The position numbers were made by a program, and so were the translations under genes. From the NCBI RefSeq assembly GCF_008728515.1, contig NC_044984.1:101821407-101885406 (forward strand): 64,000 bases of DNA, in the 5' to 3' direction. This document shows positions 21,035 to 33,055 of the stretch, in pieces. The stretch comes from Papio anubis (taxonomy: Eukaryota > Chordata > Mammalia > Primates > Cercopithecidae). The notes under the pieces are model-generated. The model searched no databases. It saw nothing but the letters and a program-made list of their open reading frames with translations, and was not told the origin of the DNA. The stretch's first letter is position 1. Each line of letters opens with the position of its first letter.

Positions 21035-21760
21035 CTGGCATGGACAGAAGGAAGAGTAGGGAAGGCAGTGAAGGTGCTGTAGCAGCATGGGTTTGGGCAG
21101 AAGGAGCCCACCATTGGAATCTGTGACTCTTTGTCCTAGAATGGTCACACCTGGCATGCAGGAACAATGGTTTCTTGGGGGCTCCACAGATGATCCTGAG
21201 TCAGGTAGGTTAGAGTAGCATTTCCCCAAGGGTGGCACTGGAAATGATAGTAGGTGATGCACAAAACACCTTCTAATTTAAATTGCAATATATTTTTATG
21301 AGTACTAGGACAATATTAGTTTTCCATTTATGGCACTGATATGAAATTTTCTCTTAAAATGAATTTATATGTGTGAAATAATTAGCCAATTTAAAGAAAA
21401 ATATTAAGTAAATAAATTGTATCAGCAGCACACAGATATGAGACACATCATGATGGTGATTCCCAAATGGCTGATATTTGGGAAACATAGTTATTAGTGG
21501 ACTGATTCTCAGGTAGGCTTCTAAAATCAAACTCCAACTATCCAAACTCAGTTCAGTTAGTAACTATTGGATTTGTTGTTTTGCGATCATGACACTGACA
21601 AGGAAAGCAGCAGATAGCATATATTATAGAGCAGGGTTTGAAAGGAAGCTAGTGACTTCAGGGATCCCTGTGCCAACTCCATCTCCCATGGCCAGCCCTC
21701 CTCAGAGAAATCTTTGGGACCTCTGACCTTGGGACTAGGCTGCTGCTGTTGCCACTGCTG
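21035..21760. other. Unique intronic sequence
   Basis: Nothing recognised beyond a diverged AT-rich stretch. Confidence 0.45.
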
Positions 21761-21764
21761 CCGC

Positions 21765-22461
21765 TGATGGTGATGATGGCGGCAGTGATGGTGACAGTGA
21801 TGAGATGATGACGGCGGTCATGGTGATGATCATGGTTATAGTCATGATGATGATTATGGTGATAGTGATGATGATGGAGATGATGATGGTAGTGATGGTG
21901 ATGATGATAGAGATGACTTTGGTGATGAATGATGGTGATGTCTGAGATGATGGTGGTGATAATGATGTAATGGAGATGGTGGTGATGGTGATGATGATGG
22001 TGATGATGATGATGGAGATGATGATGGTGGATAGTGATGTATTGGAGATGGTGGTGATGGTGATGGTGATGGTGATGATGATGGTGGATGGACATGATGA
22101 TGTAGATGAGGGATGATGATGGTGGAGTGATGATGATGGAGGGATGATGGATGGTGATAGTGGATGTACGGAGATGGTGATGGTGATGATGATGAGATGG
22201 TATGGATGATGGTGATGCAGGGACGATGATGGAGGATGATGATGGTGATGATAATGATGGTGATGATGATGGTGACGATGATGGAGATGATGGTGATGAC
22301 AATAATAATGGAGATGATGGTGGTCATGATGGCGATGGTGATGATGTGACAGTGATGGTAATGATGACTGAGATGATAATCATGATGATGTACATGATGG
22401 TAATGATGATGGTAGTGGGGATGGTGATGAAGGTGAAGATGAAGATGATGATGGTAGTGAT
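21765..22461. repeat. TGATGG-based minisatellite (about 0.7 kb)
   Basis: A long array of GAT/GGT trinucleotides grouped in units such as GGTGATGATGATGGTGATG and GGAGATGATGGTG, with diverged variants. The minus strand reads as poly-His/Ser/Pro and the plus strand as poly-Asp/Gly/Met. All such frames are by-products of the repeat. Confidence 0.97.
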
Positions 22462-22464
22462 ACA

Positions 22465-22618
22465 AAGAATAATAGTACTGAATACTTATTAAGTGCTTAC
22501 AATGTACCAGACTCTGTTCCAAGTGCTTTAAATGCTTTATATGCATTTCTTCATTTAATACTATGAGGTAGGTACTATTATTGCCCTAATTTTGCAGATG
22601 AAATGAAGGTTAGGTAGT
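22465..22618 (-). mobile_element. MIR SINE (first of a pair)
   Basis: TTATTAAGTGCTTACAATG, TATGAGGTAGGTACTATT and TTTTGCAGATGAAATGAAGG show reverse MIR order. It abuts the minisatellite. Confidence 0.75.
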
Positions 22619-22629
22619 TTATGTATATT

Positions 22630-22795
22630 GTTTGTTTAATTCACAAAACAAATTCATTAGGTCATAATCATTCTCACTTACAGAGACATTAAATAACTCA
22701 CCTAAGGTCGCTCAGCTATTTAGTAGCAGGTGGGAGGCTCTCAGTCTGAGTATCAAGAGCATGTTCCTAACCACATGCCACACTGCCTCCCCTTC
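22630..22795 (-). mobile_element. MIR SINE (second of a pair)
   Basis: ATTAAATAACTCACCTAAGG, TCGCTCAGCTATTTAGTAGC, then AGAGCATGTTCCTAACCAC: a second reverse MIR tail directly after the first. Confidence 0.65.
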
Positions 22796-22799
22796 CCGG

Positions 22800-23130
22800 A
22801 ACAGGACAATGGATGAGGCATGATCTCTGCTTTTGAGACTCAGTAGGGAAAGCAGATGTGTGGATAATTAACTGTGAAATGCAACAGAATTAAACACGTA
22901 ATGTGTTAGACTTTATAAGCAGGATTTGCAGGTATATAGAGAAAAGAGGGACTTGATTCTGATCAGGGACATCCTGGGGGGCTTCATGGAAGAAGTCGTA
23001 TTTGGTCATAGCCTTGAAGGTCTTCAATTGTTAGGAGAATGCAGGAAAGGGCAATTAAAGGTGGGAAAACAAGAACAGAAGAAGGGAGCCTGAAAATGCA
23101 GGGCAAGCTGAAAGGTGCTCTGAGGAGATG
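22800..23130 (+). repeat. Ancient repeat family X
   Basis: CATGATCTCTGCTTTTGAGAC, GGGGCTTCATGGAAGAAGTC and AGCCTTGAAGGTCTTC match the recurring family X. Confidence 0.45.
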
Positions 23131-23369
23131 GTGAGACGGTTAGCTCAACCAAGGCAAAAGGCACCTGACCATCAGGCTTCCCAGTGCCTTGGGGAAGTGA
23201 ATGAGTGGAGTAGGGGCTGAAAATGATTCTCTTCTCTTCTCCACTTCCTTTTGAATCTTCTTGTTTTGAGCTTTTTTAATGGAAGTTTTTGAGAGAGACA
23301 GAGGGAAAGATAAGTGTCTTCCACCCTCAACCGAGATGGAAGGTGCAAGAAAGTAAATGCCACCTCAGT

Positions 23370-23890
23370 AAGCTTATTATTCTGGTAATACAAGTAGCAC
23401 ATGCCATAATTCAAAGTTCAGAAACTACAGAAAAATTGGACAGAATGTCACTGATAATCCCACTAGGGAGAAAAGTCCTTGGTCAACACTTTGGGGTTTT
23501 TTCTCCCTGGTGTTTACTTAGTACATAGTTTTTAATAACATAATCCTGATTATACTGTATGCAATTTTGAATTTTGCTCTTTTCTACTTCACATTTTAAT
23601 ATGAGGATTCTTTTTTTGGTATTGCAGTTCTATAAAATCATTTCTAATGGCTGCATAAGTTTACTATTTTATCATGTGGATGTACTAGAGTTTATTTAAT
23701 CATGTTTTTTATTTTTAAACACTTGTTTGTCAAAATTTGGATCCCATAAGTAAGATTTGGGTGCAAATCCTTGTGCATGAAGATTTTGCTACATTTTGAA
23801 TTCAAATATTGGGACAGATTCCCAGAAATGGAATTACTGAGTCAGGAGTTATGAGTAGTTGTTAGTACCTTTGCCACATAATGCTAAATT
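23370..23890 (-). mobile_element. Ancient L1 (L1ME-like)
   Basis: TTCTAATGGCTGCATAAGTT, TGTGGATGTACTAGAGTTTA, CCCAGAAATGGAATTACTGA and TAATGCTAAATTGCTTC give the reverse of an old L1 3' region. Confidence 0.7.
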
Positions 23891-23954
23891 GCTTCAAGAT
23901 GGACCGAGAGCTGGCCAAGGCTTCATTGGGCTGCCTTTGAAAGAGGGACTCCGA

Positions 23955-24058
23955 TTATTTGGAGTGAAGAGCACAGACCTTAGAGTCAGACAGACCTGGG
24001 TTGAAATCTTGTCTGCCTCTTATTAACCTTGTAACCTTGGGCCTGTTTTCTTGTCTGC
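23955..24058 (+). mobile_element. MIR SINE, left part (split by MER20)
   Basis: AGAGTCAGACAGACCTGGGTT and TGTAACCTTGGGCCTGTTTTC. It resumes at about 24,263. Confidence 0.7.
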
Positions 24059-24059
24059 A

Positions 24060-24262
24060 AAACATTGTTCCTTAACTTTGGCACTGTTGTCATTTTGGAC
24101 CAAATTATTTGTTGTGAGAACTGTCCTGTGCATTGTAGTATGTTTAGCAGTATCTCTAACCTCTAGATGCCAGTAGCAAACCCCTGGATGTGACCATCGA
24201 AATGTCTCCAAACACTGCCAAATGTTCCCTGGGAGGCAAAAGCAACCCATTTGAGGATTACT
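24060..24262 (-). mobile_element. MER20 hAT-Charlie element
   Basis: TTTGGCACTGTTGTCATTTTGG, GTCCTGTGCATTGTAGTATG, AGATGCCAGTAGCAAACCCC and TGTCTCCAAACACTGCC align along MER20. Confidence 0.85.
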
Positions 24263-24385
24263 ACTGTGAAATTGAGATGATATTAATACATACCTTATGG
24301 AGCACTGTTAGAATTAAAAACAATGTATATTAAATACTTTTCACAACACGTGATACAGCTTTTACTATTGTTACTAGTAATAGTG
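24263..24385 (+). mobile_element. MIR SINE, right part
   Basis: GAAATTGAGATGATATTAAT and AGCACTGTTAGAATTAAAAA follow the MIR core interrupted by MER20. Confidence 0.55.
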
Positions 24386-25479
24386 GTAATAATAGTTTGT
24401 CACTGCTGGATGCTACAGAAAGGACTCTGGAGAGGACAGACTGGATTAGCTCAAAGGCCAGTCCCAACTCCAGGAGCCTCTGGTTCTTTGATTCTTTGGC
24501 CAATCATCCAGCGATGTCTCCGTTCCTCTCAATCCAGAGGTCAGAGAGTGGCCTGCTATTTAGAACACCTGCAATGCTAGTTACAGGAAAACCCCTCAGC
24601 CCTCACAGGACCCAAGCCTAGCATAGGGAGATGCCTAGAGTCCAGGAAACTGCATTATTCTGGAGAGGAGATTCACTCTTGGATAGTCCCTCCCTGCTCC
24701 CCACTCCTGCAAAACCAAGCCACTGCAGCATAGCACCAGTTTGAGAGTAGTCATTACTAGACTACATCCTGCCCTGGAACCCAGTAGCCCCTGCATCTCC
24801 ATACTCTTGGGACTCAGCTAACATCTCCCACATCCACTCAGAAGTCTGCAGCATTGCAACACCAGCTGGACCCAGCAGTGCAGCCACATCCTCAGCACCT
24901 AAGCCCAGTCAGTGCCCTACGCCATGGGGAACAGGTGGTCTTGCACATCAGGGAGGCTGCCTCCAGGACATAGGAAGCCAAAGCACACACTCCCCAGTAC
25001 TTGAGAGCTTCCTGCCCCAGGGCCACCACCAATAGCAAATTTGCCCCCTCCAGTGGTCCCACACATCACTCAGGGACCTAAAGACAAGACTACCAGCATC
25101 AGTACCCAAACACAGCACCCAAGAGTCTGAGGATCAACTCACCCAGGGTCTGCCATCACCAGTACCCGTGTGTGCCATTCAAGGGCCCCAGGACAGGCCC
25201 AACCAGGGCCCACTGCCACTGCTGTCCAGTGAACCTGCCTCTTCAGTGGTGGGACCACCATGCACCTTTGTGCGCTATCCAGGAGCCCAAGGTCTGGCCC
25301 ATCCAGCATCCTTGTCCCCAGCAAAACCATACCACATCCATCACGAACAACTACAGTCTAAGCTAGTGAGGAACATGCAGACACTGCTGACATTGACTAC
25401 AGCGGAAGAAATCATACAAAGGCTACACTGCTGGACCCACCCAGAATCAAAGCCAAAGAATCCTACCCAACTAACACTA

Positions 25480-25916
25480 TAGATACATCTACAGCAAAAA
25501 GTCTTTCCTTGCAAAAGCTACTCCATAAAATTAGAAAAAGCAACTGCATAGGAAGCCTATTTAATAAAATAATAGCTGAAAACTTCAAAAGTCCTGTGAG
25601 TGATATAGGTGACATTCAGATAAGGTAGCTCAAAGATCTCCAAATAGATTAAACCCAAAAAGATCCCCTCTGGGGAACATTATAGTCAAACTGTCAAATG
25701 TCAAAGACACAGAAAAAATTTAAAAGAGCAAGAGAAAAGCATCCAGATCCAGCTACATATAAGGGAATTCCCATCAAACTAGCAACAGATTTCTCAGCAG
25801 AAACCTTACAGGCCAGGAAAGAATGGGATGATATACTCAAAGTGCTAAAAGGAAAAAAAAAAAACATCCTGCCAGCCAAGAAGACTATATCCAGCAACGC
25901 TATCCTTTAGAAATGA
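25480..25916 (+). pseudogene. L1 ORF1 remnant with internal deletion
   Basis: The sequence just before the ORF1 start is recognisable (AGATACATCTACAGC, GAAAAAGCAACTGCATAG), then jumps near 25,552 straight to the late part (AATAGCTGAAAACTTC). The start codon, coiled coil and most of the RRM are lost, roughly 0.6 kb. The C-terminal part still reads GIPIKLATDFSAETLQARKE. Retrotransposon pseudogene, not a host gene. Confidence 0.8.
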
Positions 25917-26217
25917 AGGAGAAATAGTCTTCCCAGGACAACAACAAACTGAGGGAATTTACCACCTCTATGCCTGCCCTACAAGAAATGCTCAAGGGAG
26001 CCCTACATCTGAAAGTAAAAGGACAATATCTACCCTCATAAAAATACGTGAATGTATAAAACTCACTGATAAAGCAAATACACAAATGAGAAACAGAAAA
26101 GGATCAAATATTACTACTACAGAAAACCACCAAACTGCAAAGTTAAGCAATAAGAGAAGAAGAAATATATACAATATAATATACAGTATAAAAAACAATC
26201 AGAAAACAATTAACAAA

Positions 26218-29200
26218 ATGACAGGAGTAAGTTTTCACCTATCATTAACAACCTTGAATGTAAATAGTTTACATTCTCCAATTAAAAGGTATAGACTGGC
26301 TGAAAGAATAAAAAAGCAAGACCCAGCTGTGTGCTGCCCACAGGAAACTCACTTCACCTGTAGAGACACACATAGACTGAAAGTGAAGGGATGGAAAAAG
26401 ATGTTCTACACAAACAGAAACCAAAAGCTTACAACAGTAGCTGTATTTATTTCAGACAAAAATAGACTTTAAGTCAAAAAAAAAAAACATAAAAAGAGAC
26501 AAAGAAGGTCATTATACAATGATAAAGGAATCCTTTCAGCAAGAGAATATAACAGTTTTAAATATATATGTACCCAACACCAGAGCACCCAGATATATAA
26601 AACAAACATTATTAGGTAAAGGGAGAGATTTACTGAAATACAATAATAGTAGAGGACTTCAACACCCCACTTTCAGTAATGGACAGATAATACAGACAGA
26701 AAAATCAACAAAGAAACATCAGAGTTAAACTGCACTTTAAGCCAAATGGATTTAACAGACATTATACAACTTTTTACCCAACAGCCATAGAATACGCATT
26801 TTTCGCAACAACACATGGAATATTCTCCAGTTTAGACCATATGTTAGGTCACAAAACAAGTCTTGACAAATTTTTAAAAACTGAAATCATATCAAGTATC
26901 TTTTCAGACCACAGAGGAATAACACTAGAATGACAAAGAAATAACGAGGAACTTTGGAAATACGTGGACATTAAACAACATGCTTCTAAATGACCAATGG
27001 GTCAATGAAGAAATTTAAAAAGAAATTAAAGAGCCACCCACAGTGACATGCATCTGTAGCTCCAGCTACTCAGGAGGCTGAGGCAGGAAGATCACCAGAG
27101 CCAAGGGGTTTGAGGCTATAGTGTTCTATGGTCACAACTGTGAATAGCCACTTCATTCCAGCCTGGGCAACATAGCAATACCCTGTCTCTCAAAAAAAAA
27201 AAAAAAAAAAAAATTAAGAAATTCCTTGACACAAATAAAAATGGAAACACAACATACCAAGATCTATAGTATACACAAAATCAGTGCCAAGAGAAAAGTT
27301 TATAGCAATAAACACCTACATCAAAATAAGTAGAAAGATTTTTAATAAACTGCCTAACAATGTGCTTTAAGGAACTAGAAAAGCAAGAAGAAAGCAAACC
27401 CAAAATTAGTGGAAGGAAAAAATAATAATAAAGATCAGAGCAGAAATAAATGAAATAGAGACTAAAAAACAATACAAAAGATCAACAAAATTAAAAGTTT
27501 TTTGAAAAGATAAACAAAATTGACAAACCTTTAGCTAGACTAAGAAATAAACAGAGAAGTCCCAAATAAATAAAATTAGGGACAAAAAGGAGGCATTACA
27601 ACTGATATGACAGAAATACGAAGGATCATTAGAGACAATTATGAACAACTATACACCAACAGATTGGAAAGCTTAGAGGAAATGGATAAATTCCTGGACA
27701 CGTACCACCTACCAAGATTGGACCATGAATAAATAGAAAACCTGAACATAACAATAACAAGTAATGAGATTGACTCAGTAATAAACATTCTCCTAACAAA
27801 GAAAAGCCCAGGACTGGATGGCTTTACTGCTGAATTCTACCAAACTTTTAAAGAAGAATTAACACTAATTTTTCTCGAACTATTCCAAAAAAACTTGAAG
27901 AGAAGTGAATTATTCCTAACCCATTCTACAATGCCAATATTATCCTAATACTAAAACCACACAAAATCACAACAAAAAAGAAAATTATAGATCAATATCC
28001 TCGGTGAACATAAATGCAAAAATCCCAACAAAATACTAGCAAAGCAAATTCAGCAGCACATTGGCAAAATAATACATCATAATCTAGTTGGATGAATCCT
28101 AGAAATACAAGGATAGTTCAGCATATGCAAATCAATAAACACACACATCACATCAGCAGAATAAAGAATAAAAGCCATGTGAGTATCTCAATAGAGGCAG
28201 AAAATGCATGTGACAAAATTCAACATCCCTAAACTGTCAACAAATTAGGCATAGAAGGAACAAACCTCAACACAGTGAAGGCCATATATGACACACCCAC
28301 AAATAACATTATATTTAATGGGGAAAAATCTGAAAGGCTTTGCCCTAAGAAATGGAACAATGATGCCCACTTTCACCACTCTTACTCGAATTGTACTGGA
28401 AGCCCTAACAAGCAATTAGGCAAGAGAAAGAAATGGCATCCACATCAAAAAAGAGGAAGTAAAATGGCCCCTCTTTGCAAATGGCATGATCTTATATTTA
28501 GAAAAATCTAAAGACTCCACCAAAAAACTGTTAGAACTGAGTAACAAATTCAGTAAAGTTGCAGGATACAAAAAAAACATACAAAAAAAACATACAAAAA
28601 TCAGTAGTGTTTCTATATGCCAATAACAAACTAGTTGAAAAACAAACCAAGTAAGCAATCCCATTTACAATAGCTACAAAAAAAAAATACCTAGGGATAA
28701 ATTTAACCAAGGAGGTGAAAGATCTCTACAATAAAAACTACAAAACACTGATGAAAGAATTGAACACGGAAAATGGAAAGACATTCCATGCTTATGGTTT
28801 GGAATAATTAATATTGGAAAATTACCATCCTACCCAAAGAAATCTACAGTCAGTGCAATCCTTATCAAAACACCAATGACATTCTTCAAAGAAATAGAAA
28901 AAAGACACCTTAAGGTTTATATGGAAACACAAAAAAACCTAAACAGCCAAAGCAATCCTAAGCAAAAAGAGGAGGCGTCATACTACTTGACTTCAAAGTA
29001 TACTAAGCAATAGTAACCAAAACAGCATGGTGTTGGTATAAAAACAGACACATAGACCAATGGAACAGAATAGAGAACCCAGAAATAAATCTGTATTTCC
29101 AGCCAACTGATTTTTCAACAAAGGGACCAAGAATGTATATTAGGGAAAGGACACTCTTTTCAATAAATGGTGCTGGGGAAACTGGATATCCATATCCAGA

Positions 29201-30205
29201 AGAATGAAACCAGATCCCTATCTCTCACCATATATGAAAATCAACTCAAAATGGATAAAGACTTAAATGCAAGGCCTGAAATGTAAAACTCCTAGAAGAA
29301 AACATAGGGGAGATGCTTCAGGACATTGGTCTAGGCAAACATTTTAGAGGTAAGACTTCAAAAGTACAGGCAACAGAACCAAAAATAGATAAATGAGCCT
29401 ATATCAAATGAAAAAGCTTCTGTGCATCAAAGGAAACAATTAACAAATTGAAGAGACAGCCTTTTGAGTGGGAGAAAATAGTTGCAAACTATTCACCTGA
29501 CAAAGGACTAATGTCCAGAATAGACAAGGAACTGAACCGCAAAAAAAAAAAAAAAAAAAAATATGATTTTAAAATGTGCAAAAGATCTAAATAGACATTT
29601 CTCAAAAGAAGACATACAAACAGCCAACAAGTATATTTTTAAATGCTTAACATCAATAATCATCAAGGAAATGCAAATCAAAACCACACTGAGATATCTC
29701 ACCCCAGTTAGAATGGCTGTTATCAAAAAGAAAAAATAACGAATACTGGCAAGGATGTAGAGCAAAGGGAATCCTCACACACTATTAGTGGGAATGTAAA
29801 TTAATACAGCCATTATGGAGAACAGTGTGGAGGAGCCTCAAAAAACTAAAAATAGAACTGCCATATGATCCAACAATTCCACTACTGGGCATTTATCCAA
29901 AGGAACAAAAATTAGTATATCCAAGATACGTCTGCACCCTCATGTTTATTGTAACACTATTTATAAAACCAAGATATGGAGCAACCTATGATGAGTTCAT
30001 CAACAGATGAATGGATAAAGAAAATGTGTATATATACATAATGGAATACCGCTCAACCATTAAAAATGAAATCCTGTCCTTCATGGTGACGTGGATGAAA
30101 CTGGAGAACGATATATTAAATAAAATAAGTCAGGCACAGAAAGATAAATGCCACATGATCTTCTTCGTATATGGAATCATAAAAAAATTGAGCCTATGGA
30201 AGTAG
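26218..30205 (+). pseudogene. L1 ORF2 remnant (endonuclease and reverse transcriptase)
   Basis: It starts ATGACAGGAGTAAG, and LNVNSLHSPIKRYRLAERIK and QETHFTCRDTH of the endonuclease remain in frame to 26,472, where a stop ends it. Further on, frames shift repeatedly. At 28,474-28,485 the reverse transcriptase FADD box reads FANG, so both catalytic Asp residues are lost. The FLAM insertion at 27,031 is another break. The last readable piece is at 30,011-30,205 (MEYRSTIKNEILSFMVTWMK). Confidence 0.85.
27031..27213 (+). mobile_element. Free Alu monomer (FLAM-like, 7SL-derived)
   Basis: A single 7SL-like arm with A-tail: GTAGCTCCAGCTACTCAGG, then CTGTGAATAGCCACTTCATT and AGCCTGGGCAACATAGC. The GTGAATAGCCAC string belongs to 7SL RNA and the earliest monomers and is absent from ordinary dimeric Alu. 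It lies inside L1 ORF2. Confidence 0.82.
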
Positions 30206-30545
30206 AGACTAACATTATAGTTATTAGAAGCCGGGAAGAGTAGCTGGGATAAGAGGATAGGAAGAGGTTGGTTATAGATACAAAATTACAGCTAGATCAA
30301 GAACCAAGTTCTAATGTTCTATGCCACTGTAGGGTGAATATAGTTAACAATAATGTATTGTATATGTTCAGAAAACTAGAAGAGAGGATTTTGAATGTTC
30401 CAAGCACAAAGACATGATAAATGTTTGAGGTGATGGGTATGGTAATTACCCTGATTTGATCATCATACATTATGTATATGTATCAAAATATCACTGTGTA
30501 CTCCATAAATATGTGCAATTCTTATGTGTCAACTAAAAAGGAAGA

Positions 30546-31230
30546 AAAAGAAATAGAATTGTTTCTCACATCTTCCTGATGGCAGCCTTCCCCCTTGGCT
30601 TTCCCTCCGCCCTCCTTTGCTCACTCCAGGCTGTCTGCAGCACAGAACTTCCTCCCAGAGAACAGTGAGTGTCAACATGGCTCAGCTACCAGGCAGCCCA
30701 CACCCTTCAAACTGCTTCTCTCCGGGGGCAGTGGAGGCCAGGTCCACCTCAGATCTGGCCAGCCTCAGAGCTTCTCAGACTCTGCCCTCTAAATGCAGAT
30801 TCACAGGAATTCCAGCCTCTGCGCCCCGCAGTTTTTCAGAGTCCCCAGGTGGCATCTGATGTGTAACCACCACTTCTTCCTGCCAGGCTGTGGCCCAGCT
30901 TGGGGCTGCCCACAGCCTGCAGCCTTGGCCTCCTGTGAACCTGCATGAGCCTATGGCTGGGGCTGCCTTGGAGGACCCTGACCTCCCAGCCAAGGGCAGG
31001 ACTGGGAAGTCTCCAGGCCTCTCCAAAGCTACTGGCATCAACCCTGCCTCCATGGTCTATGCAGCTCTTCCCCACTCTATGCCCACCAAGAATGCCACCA
31101 CCAACAGACACCAGTGGAAGGGATGCTGAGCTGTTCTGCCAAAACCCTGGGGATGCAGAAGCAGCTTGGGATCTCCGGAGGCCTCACTGTGTCAGCGCTG
31201 CCCCCAGGGCATGAAGACCTCTGCCTTCAC
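30546..31230. other. Unique, GC-richer intronic sequence
   Basis: C/T-rich with several 65-95 codon frames on both strands. No repeat, domain or exon-like splice pair recognised. Confidence 0.45.
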
Positions 31231-31231
31231 G

Positions 31232-31450
31232 GGGCAGTGTGGTGTAGGGGAGAGCCAGATGGCAGCAGCTTCCAGGCCAGTTCTTGGACTCAGTGGCAGT
31301 GTACTTTTATTAGTTCTCTGTGCCTCACTCTCCTCATTTGTGAGATGAATATGCTAGCAGGACCTGCCCCATTGGATCATGTGGCACTTAAATCGGTATA
31401 ACAGTTATACAGTGCTGAGAATTATCCTGCACACAGGAAGCACTAGCTGC
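31232..31450 (+). mobile_element. MIR SINE
   Basis: GGGGCAGTGTGGTGTAGGGG, CTCTGTGCCTCACTCTCCTC, TTTGTGAGATGAATATGC and GGATCATGTGGCACTTAAAT are MIR in order. Confidence 0.65.
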
Positions 31451-31454
31451 TGGT

Positions 31455-31980
31455 TTGCTGTCATCCACCTTAGCCTCCTCAGGTGACCCCAGAGCTCAGC
31501 TGCCTGAGCTCCTCCTCCTTTTCACAGCTTTCAGGGAGCAGCTCTTTCAGCTCTGCCAGGGGCCAGGCAGGAAGTCTGATCAGAGAAGCCAGGCTTCTGT
31601 TGATTTCGGCACCAGCTTCCTTCCGGGCCTCCCTCATTGTTGAGTTGCTTCTTCCACCCCTCCAGGCTCTTCCTGCTCGGTGATTTCTCACAGCCTCCTT
31701 GGTCACTTATGCAGGTTGACCCATCTGCCACCCCGCTGTCCTCCAGACAGACACCAATGGGACAGACTCTGAGAACCCCAAGCTGGAAGCTCTGCTCCAT
31801 CAGCAGAGGCCGACCAATCTCCGGAGCCCCCACTCCACCAAGTGGGCCCCACTCTGGAGTGTGTGATGGCACCGACTTTGGGAGAATTTTGGGATTTAAG
31901 CCTCAGACTCTTCATCAGAATTTTTAAGGGCCCCACCCAAAAGTGGGTTCTAGATTTGTAGCTTTTTGGAGGCACTGTGT
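31455..31980. other. Unique intronic sequence
   Basis: No repeat recognised. Overlapping short frames only. Confidence 0.45.
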
Positions 31981-32205
31981 TGTAGTGACAACACAAGCCA
32001 ACATTGTATGTGCAACTCCAGGTTGGAGTCACAGTCTGCCACTTGCTGAGTGACGCCTGGGCTAGTTGCCTCCCCCCTCAATTTTCCCATCTCTGAAATT
32101 GATATAATAATTCCCCCCTCGTGTGGCTCTTACATAAATCAAATCAGAAAACGTGTCTAAATGCCCGGAGACGTGGTGGGTGCTCAGCCTATTGGGGCTT
32201 CTACC
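31980..32205 (+). mobile_element. MIR SINE
   Basis: CTGTGTTGTAGTGACAACAC, CAGTCTGCCACTTGCTGAG, CAATTTTCCCATCTCTGAAA and GTGGGTGCTCAGCC form a nearly full MIR. Confidence 0.75.
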
Positions 32206-32684
32206 TCTGCTGTCTCCTTTTCCTCTACTCTAGGTCACTGTCCTCATCGGAAAATCAAAAACATTGTCACAGTGCCTGATCCTACCCCAGGCCTCTGTCT
32301 ATGAGTTTTCTTCTAGATTCCTTCCCAACTTTCACTGATTGGCAGCTCTTATTCTGACCAGTGGTTGGAGCTTCCCCTTACTAGTCTACAACCCAGCTTA
32401 ACTTCCTTTTTTCTCTTCCTCCCAGGGAGTACAATCTCTAAAAGATGAGAATGGAGAGAAAAAGGAAGCAGTAGCAGCTTGGGATCTCAGTGCCCAAAGG
32501 GCCCCCAGGGGTGAGCAGCTTTGCAGTGTAGAGTCCTAAAAAGTCAATCCCAGCATGAAGCAGCATATCAGGTGCTCAGGATTCAGGGTGCTGGCAGGAC
32601 TGCCCCTCTCTGTCCCATGTACCCAGCATCCTGGTCTCACCACTCAGAAAGGAGGAAGAGCAGGCAGGCCATGAGCCCAGGAGA
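32206..32684. other. Unique intronic sequence
   Basis: Nothing recognised. Confidence 0.4.
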
Positions 32685-32850
32685 ACTGCTTATTCAATGC
32701 CAAGTGTGCCAGGCATTTGCACATTTTGCACTTAACCCTCATAACCACCTGAGAGGTGAAGATTATTCCTCACCTGAGAGGTTAAGTGACTCACCTGTGT
32801 TTACACAGGCTAGAGCTGAGATTTGAACTCTTTTCTCTGACCCCTACCTA
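32685..32850 (-). mobile_element. MIR SINE
   Basis: AAGTGTGCCAGGCATTTGC, ACCCTCATAACCACCTGAG, GAGAGGTTAAGTGACTCACC and GAGATTTGAACTC are reverse MIR. Confidence 0.75.
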
Positions 32851-33055
32851 ACTTTCAGCAGTAGTTCCCCACGTTTTCCATCTGCAGCTGCCCTTGTGTC
32901 TTCCCTGTGATCTGCCTCTAAAAAAGAATGTGCTTCCTTGATGCTTTTAAAATTTTTCTTGGATGAATTTTCCAGCTGTGGGAAATGGAGAGTGGAGAGG
33001 CAGGCTCAGGCCTGGGTATGTGAAGATGCAGACAGATGTAAGGATGTAACCCCCT

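Larger units (their letters stand above)
24600..30545 (+). mobile_element. Decayed near-full-length L1 (L1PB/L1MA age)
   Basis: A C-rich 5' UTR-like region runs to about 25,480, followed by an ORF1 remnant, inter-ORF spacer, ORF2 remnant, 3' UTR (GTGATGGGTATGGTAATTACC) and A-rich end near 30,545. ORF1 is internally deleted, ORF2 is broken by many shifts and stops, and an Alu monomer sits at 27,031. The 5' boundary is uncertain (24,400-24,650). No target duplication was resolved. Confidence 0.85.

Noticed and set aside
21658..22546. Open frames of 214 and 230 codons rich in His, Ser and Pro (minus) and an Asp/Gly/Met frame (plus)
   Set aside because: They are translations of the TGATGG minisatellite in several frames, with no start context, domain or splice sites.
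24600..30545. Potentially active L1
   Set aside because: ORF1 is internally deleted, ORF2 has many stops and shifts, the catalytic Asp pair is lost, and an Alu monomer interrupts it.
30546..31980. GC-richer block considered as an alternative first exon or CpG island
   Set aside because: CpG is sparse, there is no strong donor after an ATG frame, and no ABTB3-like protein is encoded.
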